Assembly: GCA_019234815.1 (NCBI GenBank)
Contig: JAFALA010000032.1
Coordinates: forward strand, 1-64,000
Source of the DNA: Burkholderiaceae bacterium
Lineage (GTDB): Bacteria; Pseudomonadota; Gammaproteobacteria; Burkholderiales; Burkholderiaceae_C
Reading direction: 5' to 3'
DNA length: 64,000 bases
The position numbers were made by a program, and so were the translations under genes. The notes below the pieces were generated by a model. The model made no database searches. It was not told the DNA's origin and saw only the letters and a program-made list of their open reading frames with translations. Each line of letters starts with the position of its first letter. The first letter of the stretch is position 1. Shown here one piece after another: positions 37,092 through 47,305 of the stretch.

Positions 37092-37966
37092 TCCACGACC
37101 TTGTCGGCCAGCATGCCCAGCCATGCCGTGTGCGCCAGGCCGCTGCGACGCAACGCAGTGTGAGCCTGCGCGCGCAGCGCCTGCGCATAGTCGCCCGCAG
37201 CCTGCAGACCCAGGATGCTCACGTAAGTCGGCTTGTTGGCATCCTGATCCTTGCCGGCCGTCTTGCCCAGTACGACGGAATCCTGCGTGACGTCCAGGAT
37301 GTCGTCGACGACCTGGAAGGCCAGGCCCACCGCGGCGCCGTAGTCGCTCAGGGCCGACCATGCATGGGCATCGACGCTGCCGCAAGCCGCGCCCATCAGC
37401 ACGCTGGCCTGCAGCAGCACACCCGTCTTCAGGCGGTGCATGGTGCGCAACTCCTGCTCGCTGAGCGACTTGCCCACGCTGGCCAAGTCGATGGCCTGGC
37501 CGCCGGCCATGCCCTCGTACCCCGAGGCCCGGGCCAGCAGGCTGCAAAGCCGGGCCTGCAGCGCCGGCTCCACGCCGGCGTCCGGCGTCAAGACCTCGAA
37601 GGCCAGCGCCTGCATGGCGTCGCCGGCCAGCATGGCCTGCGCCTCGCCGTACTGCACATGCACCGTGGGCTTGCCGCGGCGCAGGATATCGTTGTCCATG
37701 CAGGGCATGTCGTCGTGCACCAGGGAATAGGCGTGAATCAGCTCGACAGCGCAGGCGGCGCGCAAGGCAGGCTCGCTCAAACCATCGACCGCTTCCGCAG
37801 CGGCCAGCACGAGCAAGGGGCGCAAGCGCTTGCCTGCACCCAGCACCGCATAGCGCATCACCTCACCCAGGCCCGCGGGTGCTCCCTTGGGCGTCCAGTC
37901 TTCCAACGCGTTTTCGACTTGTGTCAGGCCGCGCGTCATCCATTGCTCAAAAATGCCAGCATCCAT
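37079..37966 (-). CDS. ispA: Polyprenyl (farnesyl) diphosphate synthase
   Basis: 'LIHAYSLVHDDMPCMDNDILRRGKPTVH' first DDxxxxD motif; 'QVVDDILDV' second motif. Confidence 0.95.
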   Translation of the reverse strand: MDAGIFEQWMTRGLTQVENALEDWTPKGAPAGLGEVMRYAVLGAGKRLRPLLVLAAAEAVDGLSEPALRAACAVELIHAYSLVHDDMPCMDNDILRRGKPTVHVQYGEAQAMLAGDAMQALAFEVLTPDAGVEPALQARLCSLLARASGYEGMAGGQAIDLASVGKSLSEQELRTMHRLKTGVLLQASVLMGAACGSVDAHAWSALSDYGAAVGLAFQVVDDILDVTQDSVVLGKTAGKDQDANKPTYVSILGLQAAGDYAQALRAQAHTALRRSGLAHTAWLGMLADKVVDRDN

Positions 37967-37967
37967 C

Positions 37968-38219
37968 TTATTTTTCCTCCCAGGCTTGCATCTGCCCGCC
38001 TTCCAGCAACTTGACTTGCTGTTCGACGGCCTGCAACCGGTCTCGGCAAAAAACGAGCAACTCACCCCCACGCCGATAACTGTTCAGCAACTGATCCAAA
38101 GGCATTTGCCCGGCTTCCATGGACGCCACCAAGCGTTCCAATTCCTCGAGCGCGTGCTCGTAGCTGGCGGGAGACGCAGCATCCATGACTGCCTTGCTGG
38201 GGGCGGAAGATTTACTCAT
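37968..38219 (-). CDS. xseB: Exodeoxyribonuclease VII small subunit
   Basis: '[55 protein letters not shown]'; xseB-ispA-dxs order. Confidence 0.92.
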   Translation of the reverse strand: MSKSSAPSKAVMDAASPASYEHALEELERLVASMEAGQMPLDQLLNSYRRGGELLVFCRDRLQAVEQQVKLLEGGQMQAWEEK

Positions 38220-38677
38220 GAGAAGGGCGCAATTGTAGTCAGCACGCCACGCACCTTCATCGTATGGTCTTGGTGTGTACTCACCTAGCCACACCCAAAA
38301 TAGGTGATTGCACAAATCTTACTCACCTGACTCAACTTTTTCAGGGGTAGAATCCCAGGTTCGCTGCTGAATTGCCATCCCAGCATGGTCATTTTTCAAC
38401 AGCGATTGGGGAGCCCGGCGACAGAGTCAAGTCATGATCGACAGCAACGTCAACATCGTGACCGACATCATGTTGATTCCGGGCTTTTTGACACAAACCC
38501 GGCTTTGCTCGCCACAACTCCTTTTGCAAGTCGCAGGTCCCCGGCGCAAGCACCTTTTACGCGTTGATTACGCGTTGATGTTCGCACCGTCGAAACCTTG
38601 TCAGTTCTTGTAAAGAAGTCGATGGCCCATGCATGGCCGGGGGGTTGACATTGGTTTCTTGGAGACCCAATTGGATC

Positions 38678-39796
38678 ATGTCCGACCTGAGCCTCTCTCT
38701 CACATCGCTTGAACGCAGCCAGACACAGCTGCCCGTCACTTCCTATTTCGATGAGGCCTTGTTCCGTAGGGAACAGGAACTGATCTTCCAGTCCGGCCCC
38801 CGCTACCTTGGGCATGCGCTCGCGCTGCCCGAGGTGGGCGACTATTACGCCCTGCCCCAGGAGCAGGAAGGGCGGGTGCTGGTGCGCACGCCCCAAGGCA
38901 TCGAGCTGCTTTCCAACGTCTGCCGCCACCGCCAGGCCGTGATGCTGCGCGAGCGCGGCAACACCCGCAGCAACCTCGTCTGCCCCCTGCACCGCTGGAC
39001 CTACTCGCTGAGCGGCGAATTGCTGGGTGCCCCGCACTTCGACCACGACCCCTGCCTGAACCTGAACCGCTACAAGGTCCGCGAATGGAACGGCCTGCTG
39101 TTCGAGGAGACGCCGCATAACGCCGCCAACGACGTGGCCGCGCGGCTGGCCGGCATGGGTCCGCGCCATGAACTGGACTTTTCCGGCTATGTGCTGGACA
39201 AGGTCCAGATGCATGAATGCGACTACAACTGGAAGACCTTCATCGAGGTCTATCTGGAGGACTATCACGTCGGCCCCTTCCATCCCGGACTGGGCCAGTT
39301 CGTGACCTGCGACGACCTGTCCTGGGAATTCGGCATGCATCATTCGGTGCAGACGGTCGGCATCAACAAGGCCCTCAGCAAACCGGGCTCGGAGATCTAC
39401 CGCAAGTGGCACGACCAGGTCCTGCAGTTCACCGGCGGCGTGGCGCCCAAGCAAGGCGCCATCTGGCTGACCTACTACCCGAACATCATGGTCGAGTGGT
39501 ATCCGCATGTGCTGGTGGTGTCCTCGCTGTTCCCGACCGGCCCGCAGAAGACGACCAATATCGTCGAGTTCTACTACCCGGAAGAGATCGCAGCGTTCGA
39601 GCGCGAATTCGTCGAAGCCAACCAGGCCGCTTACATGGAGACCTGCATTGAGGACGATGAAATCGCGCTGCGCATGGACTGGGGCCGCAAGGCCCTGATG
39701 GAGCGCGGCGACAACGAGGTCGGCCCCTACCAAAGCCCCATGGAAGACGGCATGCAGCACTTCCACGAGTGGTACCGCCGCGAGATGAAGCTCTGA
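38678..39796 (+). CDS. Rieske aromatic ring-hydroxylating oxygenase alpha-subunit-like protein
   Basis: Rieske 'CRHRQAVMLRERGNTRSNLVCPLH' (CxH...CxxH) and catalytic-domain 'DYNWKTFIEVYLEDYHVGPFHPGL' mononuclear-iron motif. Confidence 0.92.
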   Translation: MSDLSLSLTSLERSQTQLPVTSYFDEALFRREQELIFQSGPRYLGHALALPEVGDYYALPQEQEGRVLVRTPQGIELLSNVCRHRQAVMLRERGNTRSNLVCPLHRWTYSLSGELLGAPHFDHDPCLNLNRYKVREWNGLLFEETPHNAANDVAARLAGMGPRHELDFSGYVLDKVQMHECDYNWKTFIEVYLEDYHVGPFHPGLGQFVTCDDLSWEFGMHHSVQTVGINKALSKPGSEIYRKWHDQVLQFTGGVAPKQGAIWLTYYPNIMVEWYPHVLVVSSLFPTGPQKTTNIVEFYYPEEIAAFEREFVEANQAAYMETCIEDDEIALRMDWGRKALMERGDNEVGPYQSPMEDGMQHFHEWYRREMKL

Positions 39797-39819
39797 AGGA
39801 GCCGCGCGTGCCGGCCTCC

Positions 39820-40752
39820 ATGCTGATGATCGCGGCGAGCTTCCTGTTCGCCACGATGGGGGTGTGCGTCAAGCTGGCGTCGGAGTTCTACTCGGCCGGC
39901 GAGATCGTCATGTACCGCGGCCTGGTCGGCACGCTCATGATGGCCTTGTGGGCTGCCAGCCAGGGCCTGAGCCTGCGCACCCGACTGCCGGCCATGCACC
40001 TGCGGCGCAGCCTCGCGGGCGTCATCGCGCTGCTGCTGTGGTTCTATGCCATAGGCAAGCTGCCGCTGGCGACGGCAATGACCCTGAACTACATGTCGTC
40101 GATCTGGATGGCGCTGTTCCTGATTGCGGGCCACCTGCTGCTGAAACGCAACCAGGTAGACCCGCGCCTGATCGCTGCCGTGCTGCTCGGGTTTGCCGGC
40201 GTGGCCCTGGTGCTGCACCCGACATTCGCGGAGCAGCAACTGGCATACGGCCTGTGCGGCTTGGTGTCAGGCGTGCTGGCGGCGACGGCCTATCTGCAGG
40301 TGTCGGCGCTGGGACAGGCCGGCGAGCCGGAGTACCGGATCGTCTTCTACTTTTCCATGGGCGGCGCCGCGGCGGGCGCGCTCGGCACCTGGGCGAGCCA
40401 ATGGCATGCAGCCACCGCTTCCGCGGCCGGCCTGCACGGACACACCGTCAAAGGCGCGGCGCTGCTGATCGCCGTGGGTGTGCTGGCCACCCTTGCGCAA
40501 TGGATGATGACGCGCGCCTACGGTCGCGGCAAGACGCTGGTCAACGCCAGTCTGCAATACTTGGGCATTGCGTTCTCGGCGCTCTATGGCGTGCTGCTCT
40601 TCCACGACCGCCTGGCATACAGCGCGATGCTGGGCATCGCGCTGATCGTGATGGCGGGCCTGGGTGCAACGCTGCTGCGCAGCGCCGGGAATTTCAGCAA
40701 GCCTTCGGCCTGCAGTTCCACGACATCCACGCTTTCAATGATCAGCGAGTGA
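39820..40752 (+). CDS. DMT-family (EamA) transporter
   Basis: ~10 TM hydrophobic protein; 'LYSAGEIVMYRGLVGTLMM'-type EamA repeat; start could be GTG 39808 or ORF start 39769. Confidence 0.88.
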   Translation: MLMIAASFLFATMGVCVKLASEFYSAGEIVMYRGLVGTLMMALWAASQGLSLRTRLPAMHLRRSLAGVIALLLWFYAIGKLPLATAMTLNYMSSIWMALFLIAGHLLLKRNQVDPRLIAAVLLGFAGVALVLHPTFAEQQLAYGLCGLVSGVLAATAYLQVSALGQAGEPEYRIVFYFSMGGAAAGALGTWASQWHAATASAAGLHGHTVKGAALLIAVGVLATLAQWMMTRAYGRGKTLVNASLQYLGIAFSALYGVLLFHDRLAYSAMLGIALIVMAGLGATLLRSAGNFSKPSACSSTTSTLSMISE

Positions 40753-40755
40753 ATC

Positions 40756-41628
40756 ATGAGCAACACCCCTGCGCCCTTTCGAACCCTCATCAGCGCCGCC
40801 GAGTTGCAAGCGCTCCGATCGCAAGAACTGCCCCTGCTGCTGGTCGATGTCAGCTTCGACCTGACCGATCCCGGCGCAGGTGAGCGGGCCTACCAGAAGG
40901 AGCACTTGCCCGGTGCGCATTACCTGCACCTGGAACGCGACCTGAGCGGCCCCAAGACATCGCCCGGCCCCGCATTCACCGGACGGCACCCCCTGCCCGA
41001 CCGCGAAGCCTTCGCCCTTGAGCTCTCGGCGCTGGGCCTCAACGCCCACACCCAGGTGGTGGTCTACGACAACCAGAACGGCATAACGGCTGCGCGCCTG
41101 TGGTGGATGCTGCGCTGGCTGGGCCATGAGGCAGTGGCCGTGCTGGACGGCGGCCTGGCCGCCTGGTGCGCTGGCCAGGGCGAACTCACCAGCGAGCCGC
41201 CTGCCGCAAGCCGGGTCGGCAACTTCAAGCTCCAAGCCAGCCTGGAGACCACCGTCGATGCACCCGCCCTGCTGACCCAGCTGGGCAAGGTTCGATTGAT
41301 CGACGCACGCGCCGGCGAACGCTTTCGCGGCGAAACCGAGCCGCTGGACGCCAAGGCCGGCCACATTCCCGGCGCAGTCAACCGCTTCTTCAAGGACAAC
41401 CTGGGCGCGGACGGCCGCTTCAAGCCGGCGGAGCAACTGCAGGCCGAATTCGAAAAACTGCTCGCCCCGTTTGAAGCCGACCAGGTCGTGCACCAATGCG
41501 GCTCTGGCGTCACCGCCTGCCACAACCTGCTCGCCATGGCGCATGCCGGCTTCAGCGGCGCAAGGCTTTACCCCGGATCCTGGAGCGAATGGTCGGCTGA
41601 TCCCGGCCGGCCGACAGCACAAGGCTGA
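40756..41628 (+). CDS. sseA: 3-mercaptopyruvate/thiosulfate sulfurtransferase
   Basis: Tandem rhodanese; active-site loop 'VVHQCGSGVTACHNLLAM' (CG[ST]GVTA). Confidence 0.92.
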   Translation: MSNTPAPFRTLISAAELQALRSQELPLLLVDVSFDLTDPGAGERAYQKEHLPGAHYLHLERDLSGPKTSPGPAFTGRHPLPDREAFALELSALGLNAHTQVVVYDNQNGITAARLWWMLRWLGHEAVAVLDGGLAAWCAGQGELTSEPPAASRVGNFKLQASLETTVDAPALLTQLGKVRLIDARAGERFRGETEPLDAKAGHIPGAVNRFFKDNLGADGRFKPAEQLQAEFEKLLAPFEADQVVHQCGSGVTACHNLLAMAHAGFSGARLYPGSWSEWSADPGRPTAQG

Positions 41629-41641
41629 GGGTCTCCCGTAC

Positions 41642-41663
41642 GTTCTTGACATACCGCAAGAAC
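41642..41663. promoter_or_regulatory. Inverted repeat GTTCTTG-N8-CAAGAAC overlapping a TTGACA -35-like element upstream of usp
   Basis: 7-bp perfect arms; TTGACA at 41646-41651; about 90 bp upstream of the universal stress gene. Confidence 0.4.
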
Positions 41664-41739
41664 CGCGCCACAAATAGGCGCAACATCGTGAAATCGAATT
41701 GGCCGAATTGGTATTCGAGCTTTACGGGAGATCTTCACC

Positions 41740-42174
41740 ATGTTCAAACACATCATCGTTCCCACCGACGGTTCCGACATCACAGCCAAGGCTGTCGAGA
41801 AAGCCCTGGCCCTGGCACAGCTCCACAAGTCCAAGGTCTACGTCATCACGATCAAGGAACCCTTCCCCTATTCGGCCGTGTCGGAAATGCAGCCCACGCC
41901 GCCGCAGGAGTTCTACGACGCGCAGGAGCGCATGGCCCAAGCGCGCCTGCGCCAGGTGCTGGACGCCGCCACCCCATTGGGCGTGGACTGCGAATGTCAC
42001 AGCGTCGAAGCACTGCACGCCTGGGAAGCCATCATCGAGCACGCCAAACGCCACGGTGCCGACCTGATCGTGATGGCCTCGCATGGCCGGCGCGGCGTGC
42101 AGGCCCTGCTGCTGGGCAGCGAAACGCAGAAGGTGCTGACGCACTCGACCATCCCGGTGCTGGTGGTGCGTTGA
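41740..42174 (+). CDS. Universal stress protein (UspA family)
   Basis: 'FKHIIVPTDGSDITAKAVEKALALAQ', 'DLIVMASHGRRGVQALLLGSETQKVLTHSTIPVLVVR'. Confidence 0.96.
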   Translation: MFKHIIVPTDGSDITAKAVEKALALAQLHKSKVYVITIKEPFPYSAVSEMQPTPPQEFYDAQERMAQARLRQVLDAATPLGVDCECHSVEALHAWEAIIEHAKRHGADLIVMASHGRRGVQALLLGSETQKVLTHSTIPVLVVR

Positions 42175-42218
42175 CCTGGCGTTGGGCTGGAGCTGGAGGT
42201 TGGCTTTAAAGCCGGCTT

Positions 42219-42998
42219 TCAGCCGTGCTGCTCCAGGCTGCCGACCGCCAGCACCACCAGCGCCATGCCGCTTGCCAGCCAGAACAGCTGGTAGGCAGTG
42301 TCGCGCCAAGGCAGGCGGCGCTGCAGTTGCGGAATCAAGTCCGCCACGGCGACGTAAATGAAACTGCTGGAGGCGGCCACCATCAGATACGGGAACAGGG
42401 CCTCCCAAGGCCCGACGACGAAATAGCCGAGCACGCCGCCCGCGACGGCCGCCAGCCCCGAGACCGCATTGAACAGCAGGGCCCTGGCCCGCGTGAAACC
42501 GGCATTCAGCAGCACGATGTAGTCGCCCACCTCCTGCGGAATCTCGTGCGCAATGATGGCCAGCGCCGTGACCCAGCCCAGCCGGGTGTCGCTCAGGAAC
42601 GCCGCCGCGATGATGATGCCGTCGCAAAAATTGTGGATGCTGTCTCCCACCAGCACGCTCATGCCGCCCCGCCCGGCCTGGTGCTCATCGAAATGATGGT
42701 GGTGGTGATGCCCGTCCCCTTCGTGATGGTGACTGTGCCGGTACAACTCGGCCTTCTCGAGCAGGAAGAAGAACATCAGGCCGCACAGCAGGGTCAGGAA
42801 CAGCGCATGGGGACTGGCCTTGCTCTCGAACGCCTCCGGCAATACATGCAGCAGCGCGGTGGACAGCAGCACCCCGGCCGACAGGCTGACCAGGTGCCGC
42901 ACCATCGTGCTCAACAGCTTGACGGTCAGGCTGGCGGCGATCAGTACCGACAGCAGGCCACCCACGAAAGTGGCCAACACGATGTGCAAAAGGGTCAT
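42219..42998 (-). CDS. ZIP-family divalent metal transporter
   Basis: 'HSHHHEGDGHHHHHHFDEH' cytoplasmic loop, 'GDSIHNFCDGIIIAAAFL' and 'IAHEIPQEVGDYIVLL' TM4/TM5 motifs. Confidence 0.94.
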   Translation of the reverse strand: MTLLHIVLATFVGGLLSVLIAASLTVKLLSTMVRHLVSLSAGVLLSTALLHVLPEAFESKASPHALFLTLLCGLMFFFLLEKAELYRHSHHHEGDGHHHHHHFDEHQAGRGGMSVLVGDSIHNFCDGIIIAAAFLSDTRLGWVTALAIIAHEIPQEVGDYIVLLNAGFTRARALLFNAVSGLAAVAGGVLGYFVVGPWEALFPYLMVAASSSFIYVAVADLIPQLQRRLPWRDTAYQLFWLASGMALVVLAVGSLEQHG

Positions 42999-43117
42999 GG
43001 AGAGGGCCCGCAAAAATTGCGCTGCATTCTAGGCCTCCGGCCTGCGTTGAAAATTTCTGCGCAGACAATCCCCAAAGTCAGCGCCCGTCCGCCCATTTAG
43101 CCCCGACAATTCGCCCC

Positions 43118-44659
43118 ATGAATTTGCCGCGCACCGCCACGCCTACCCCACCCGCCGCAGAAACCCTGGCTGCCATCGACATGGGGTCCAACAGTTTCCG
43201 GCTTGAAATCGCGCAATTGCATCGCGGCCAGTACCGTCGGCAGGTCTATTTGAAGGAGACGGTGCGCCTGGGCGCCGGCCTGGACGAGCAAAGCATGCTG
43301 ACCGAAGAGGCCATGCAGCGCGGCTTGCAGTGCCTGCAGCGCTTTGCGGCGCAACTGATCGAATTCCCGCCCACGCAGGTGCGCGCCGTGGCGACGCAAA
43401 CCCTGCGCGAGGCACGCAACCGCAACATCTTCCTGGAGCGCGCGCAACTGGCCCTGGGCTATCCCATCGAGGTGATCAGCGGCCGCGAAGAAGCCCGCCT
43501 GATCTACGCCGGCGTGGCCCGCCTGCAAAGCTCGACCGCGCCGCGCCTGGTGATCGACATCGGCGGGCGCTCCACCGAAATGATCCTGGGCTCGGGCCGC
43601 AAGCCGCTGCGCGCGGAATCGTTCCAGGTCGGCAGCGTGAGCCTGTCGCTGCGCTACTTCCCCGATGGCGAATTCACCGCCGAGGCCTTCCGCGCCGCGC
43701 AGGTGGCCGCCGGCGCCGAACTCGAAGAAGCGCTGACGCTGTTTGCACGCGCGCAGTCCCGCCCCACCTGGATCGACGCCCTGGGCTCTTCAGGCACCGT
43801 CGGCGCGGTGTCGCAGATCCTCGCGGCCAGCGGCGTGAGCGACGGCAGCATCACGCTGGACGGCCTGCGCTGGTGCATCAAGCAATGCCTGTCGGCCGGC
43901 CATTCGAGCCGCCTGAACCTGCCCGGACTCAAGGAAGACCGGCGCGCGGTCGTCGCAGGCGGCCTGTGCATTCTCTACACGCTGCTGACGCATTTCGACA
44001 TCGACACCCTGCTGCCCACCAAGGGCGCGCTGCGCCAGGGTGTGATCTTCGATCTGTCGGAACGCCTGGAAGCGGCGCAGCAAGACCTGGCGCGCGGCCA
44101 CGACATGCGAGACCAGTCGGTGCATGCGATGCAAACGCGCTTCGGCGTCGATCTCCAGCAGGCGCAGCGCGTGCAGCGCATGGCGCTGGTCCTGCATGGC
44201 CAGCTGAGCCCACGCGCGGCGCGCGAACGCCAACGTGAACTCTCATGGGCCGCCAGCCTGCACGAGATCGGCATGATGATCTCGCACCACGACCACCACC
44301 GCCACACGGCCTACGTGCTGGCCCATGTGGACGCACCCGGCTTCTCGCAAAACCAGTTGCGCCGCCTGGGCGACCTGGCCCTGGGCCAGCGCGGTGGCCT
44401 GCGCAAGCTGGAGCCGCAGTTCGGCGATGAAGACCTGCTCTGGCAGCTGCTGGCGCTGCGCCTGGCAGTCATCAAGTGCCACGCCCGCAGCGCCGTCGAC
44501 GAAGGCGCCATCCGCATCCGGCGCACCGGACGGCAGATCACCGTCGCGATGGACAAGCACTGGGCTTCCGCACACCCGCGAGCGCTCTACCTGATGCAGG
44601 AAGAGCTCGAAGCCTGGCGGCGCTTGAACGGCGTGCTGGACCTGCAGCTGAATGCCTGA
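43118..44659 (+). CDS. ppx: Exopolyphosphatase (Ppx/GppA family)
   Basis: 'AAIDMGSNSFRLEIAQ', 'LVIDIGGRSTEMILGSG'; near ppk. Confidence 0.93.
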   Translation: MNLPRTATPTPPAAETLAAIDMGSNSFRLEIAQLHRGQYRRQVYLKETVRLGAGLDEQSMLTEEAMQRGLQCLQRFAAQLIEFPPTQVRAVATQTLREARNRNIFLERAQLALGYPIEVISGREEARLIYAGVARLQSSTAPRLVIDIGGRSTEMILGSGRKPLRAESFQVGSVSLSLRYFPDGEFTAEAFRAAQVAAGAELEEALTLFARAQSRPTWIDALGSSGTVGAVSQILAASGVSDGSITLDGLRWCIKQCLSAGHSSRLNLPGLKEDRRAVVAGGLCILYTLLTHFDIDTLLPTKGALRQGVIFDLSERLEAAQQDLARGHDMRDQSVHAMQTRFGVDLQQAQRVQRMALVLHGQLSPRAARERQRELSWAASLHEIGMMISHHDHHRHTAYVLAHVDAPGFSQNQLRRLGDLALGQRGGLRKLEPQFGDEDLLWQLLALRLAVIKCHARSAVDEGAIRIRRTGRQITVAMDKHWASAHPRALYLMQEELEAWRRLNGVLDLQLNA

Positions 44660-44670
44660 ATGGCGCAGGC

Positions 44671-45063
44671 CTACGCCGCACCCCATGGAGCCTGCTGCAG
44701 CACGACCCGGTAGCGGTCGTGGTCCTCGAAGGTTCTTCCGCGTTGCTGCCAATAGGGGTTGAACGACTCCGCCTCCGTGAAGCCGGCTTTCAGCATGGAC
44801 GTGCAAGTCCGCAGCCATTCGCCGGCATCCGGCAGGTAGAGCACGACGAGGTCTTCGGGCGTGGGCGTCGGCACGACAGGATGCGTGCGGCAGTACGTAA
44901 ACTCGAAGTGGTAGCGGAGGCCCGGCAAGCCCACCATGGCCCCGTCAAACCCCTCGTGATTCTCGAATCGGCCCAGCACATGCAAACCCAGTCCACGGCA
45001 ATACATGTCAACAGAACGGTCGATGGAACTGACCGGCCTGGCGATGCGCAGTTGGGCATTCAT
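44671..45063 (-). CDS. VOC (glyoxalase/bleomycin-resistance fold) family protein
   Basis: 'LRIARPVSSIDRSVDMYCRGLGLHVLGRFENHEGFDGAMVGLPGLRYHFEFT'. Confidence 0.88.
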   Translation of the reverse strand: MNAQLRIARPVSSIDRSVDMYCRGLGLHVLGRFENHEGFDGAMVGLPGLRYHFEFTYCRTHPVVPTPTPEDLVVLYLPDAGEWLRTCTSMLKAGFTEAESFNPYWQQRGRTFEDHDRYRVVLQQAPWGAA

Positions 45064-45082
45064 CTTTGTGCGTTCATTTCGC

Positions 45083-47128
45083 CTACATCGCCGCGCTCAA
45101 CCTCATCAAGGCCTGCTGCGCACTGACACCATGACCCGACACGCGGGTGGAGCGGCCATCGGCGCCGAGCTGCCAGGCATCCAGCGTGTCGTGCAGATAG
45201 GGTTGCAGGGCCTCGTCGATGACGCGCTGGCGCAGCTTGGCGTCGAGCACGGGCCAGGCCACTTCGATGCGGCGGACCAGGTTGCGGCTCATCCAGTCTG
45301 CGCTGGACAGGTACAGCACCTCGTCAGCCTCGCTGGCGCCCCAACGGAAATAGCAAATGCGGGAGTGCTCGAGAAAGCGGCCCACCACCGAGCGCACCAC
45401 GATGTTGTCGGACACGCCAGGCAAGCCCGGCGGCAGCATGCAGGCGCCGCGCACGATCAGGTCGATGTGGGCGCCCGCCTGGGCCGTCTTCAGCAAGGCG
45501 GCGATCAAGCCGGCATCGGTCAGCGCATTGAGCTTGAGCACCACCCGCGCCGGCTTGCCCGCGCGCGCCGACTGCTCGACCTTGGCGAGGAAATCGCCCA
45601 TGCGCTGGTGCATGTTGAACGGCGCCATCAGCAGGCGCTTGGGCGCCTTGAACTTGGACAGCGAGGCCAGTTGACGGAACACGGTGTCGACGTCGGCGGT
45701 GAGCTCGGGATCCGCCGTCAACTGGCCCAGGTCGGTGTAGAGCCGCGCCGTCTTGGGGTTGTAGTTGCCGGTCGACAAATGCGCGTAGCGACGCAGCCGG
45801 CCTTGTTCACGGCGCGTCACGAGCAGCAGCTTGGCGTGCGTCTTGAGGCCGACGATGCCGTACACCACCTGCGCCCCGACCGCTTCCAGCCGCTCGGCCC
45901 AGTTGATGTTGGCTTCCTCGTCGAAGCGCGCCTTGAGCTCCACCACCGCCAGCACTTCCTTGCCGCGGCGTGCGGCTTCGATCAGCAGGTCCATCAGCAC
46001 CGACTGGCTGCCGGTCCGGTAGATGGTCTGCTTGATCGCCAGCACATCGGGGTCTTCGACCGCTTCGCGCAGGAACTCGACCACCGGCTCGAAACTCTCG
46101 AACGGGTGGTGCAGCAGCACGTCGCCCTTGCGCAACTGCTCGAAAATGGACTTCTGCTCCGACAGGCTGCGCGAGGGCCAGCGCGCCTCGAAGGGCTTGA
46201 ATTTCAGGTCGGGCGCGTCGGTCTGGTCGATCAGCTCACTCAGCCGCACCAGGTTGACCGGGCCGTTGACCCGATAGAGCGCCGCCGCCGGCAGTGCGAA
46301 CTGCTCCAGCAGGAAACTGGCCAGCTCCTCCGGGCAGGTGTTGACCACCTCCAGCCGCACCGCTCGGCCGAAATGCCGCGTGGTCAGGCCCGAGCGCAGT
46401 GCATGGCGCAGATTGGCCACTTCCTCCTCGTCGACCAGCAGGTCCGAGTCGCGCGTGACGCGGAACTGCGAGAACGCCTCCACCTGCCGGCCCGGAAACA
46501 GTTGCTCCAGGTGGGAGCGGATCACGCTGGTCAGCATCACGTAGATCTGTTGGCCATGCGTCAGCGCTGCAGGCAGCTTGATCACGCGCGGCAGCACGCG
46601 CGGCACCTTGACGATGGCGATGCGGTTGTCGCGGCCGAATGCGTCCTTGCCGGACAGGCGGACGATGAAGTGCAGCGACTTGTTCGCCACCTGCGGAAAC
46701 GGGTGCGCGGGGTCCAGGCCCACCGGCACCAGCAAGGGCCGCACCTCGCGCTCGAAGAAGCGCGCCACCCAGCGCCGCTGCGCCTCGTCGCGGTCGGCGT
46801 GGTTATGCACCAGGATGCCCTGCTCCCGCAAGGCCGGCATCACCTGGTCGTTGAAGATGCCGTACTGATGGTCGATCAACACGTGGGCCGCGCGCGCCAC
46901 CCGCTCCACGTCGGCGTGGCTGACCATGCTGGCCGGATCGCGCGCGGCATCCAGCATGTCGGCGAACCTCACCTCGAAGAACTCGTCAAGATTGGACGAC
47001 ACGATGCAGATGTAGCGCAGCCGCTCCAGCAGCGGCACGTCGGGGCGCTGCGCTTGCGCCAGCACGCGGCGATTGAATTCGAGAATGGCTTGCTCGCGAT
47101 TGAGCAGCATGGGTTCGGGTGCAGTCAT
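45083..47128 (-). CDS. ppk1: Polyphosphate kinase 1
   Basis: 'LNREQAILEFNRRVLAQAQRPDVPLLERLRYICIVSSNLDEFFEVR', 'HLSTGNYNPKTARLYTDLGQLT'; 681 aa. Confidence 0.97.
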   Translation of the reverse strand: MTAPEPMLLNREQAILEFNRRVLAQAQRPDVPLLERLRYICIVSSNLDEFFEVRFADMLDAARDPASMVSHADVERVARAAHVLIDHQYGIFNDQVMPALREQGILVHNHADRDEAQRRWVARFFEREVRPLLVPVGLDPAHPFPQVANKSLHFIVRLSGKDAFGRDNRIAIVKVPRVLPRVIKLPAALTHGQQIYVMLTSVIRSHLEQLFPGRQVEAFSQFRVTRDSDLLVDEEEVANLRHALRSGLTTRHFGRAVRLEVVNTCPEELASFLLEQFALPAAALYRVNGPVNLVRLSELIDQTDAPDLKFKPFEARWPSRSLSEQKSIFEQLRKGDVLLHHPFESFEPVVEFLREAVEDPDVLAIKQTIYRTGSQSVLMDLLIEAARRGKEVLAVVELKARFDEEANINWAERLEAVGAQVVYGIVGLKTHAKLLLVTRREQGRLRRYAHLSTGNYNPKTARLYTDLGQLTADPELTADVDTVFRQLASLSKFKAPKRLLMAPFNMHQRMGDFLAKVEQSARAGKPARVVLKLNALTDAGLIAALLKTAQAGAHIDLIVRGACMLPPGLPGVSDNIVVRSVVGRFLEHSRICYFRWGASEADEVLYLSSADWMSRNLVRRIEVAWPVLDAKLRQRVIDEALQPYLHDTLDAWQLGADGRSTRVSGHGVSAQQALMRLSAAM

Positions 47129-47305
47129 CGAGCCATTCTATGAAGGATTGGTGATCCGCCCGTGACGCCCCTTTGCAATGGCTCCATCAAGAACCGGTCG
47201 AGTGGCTCTTTGCGCCCAGGGTCGGCTGACCTATCGTCATGCCCAATCCAGACGCCCCCAGACGACCCCTCACCTGTACCACGCGCCACCAGCGCCTCCG
47301 CCTCC

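Noticed and set aside
38434-38613. 59-aa small ORF in the xseB-Rieske gap as a confirmed gene
   Set aside because: No clear ribosome-binding site or recognisable motif; kept only as part of an intergenic observation.
45005-47143. 712-aa plus-strand ORF antisense to ppk1
   Set aside because: His/Leu/Gln/Arg-rich shadow ORF; the opposite strand encodes canonical polyphosphate kinase.
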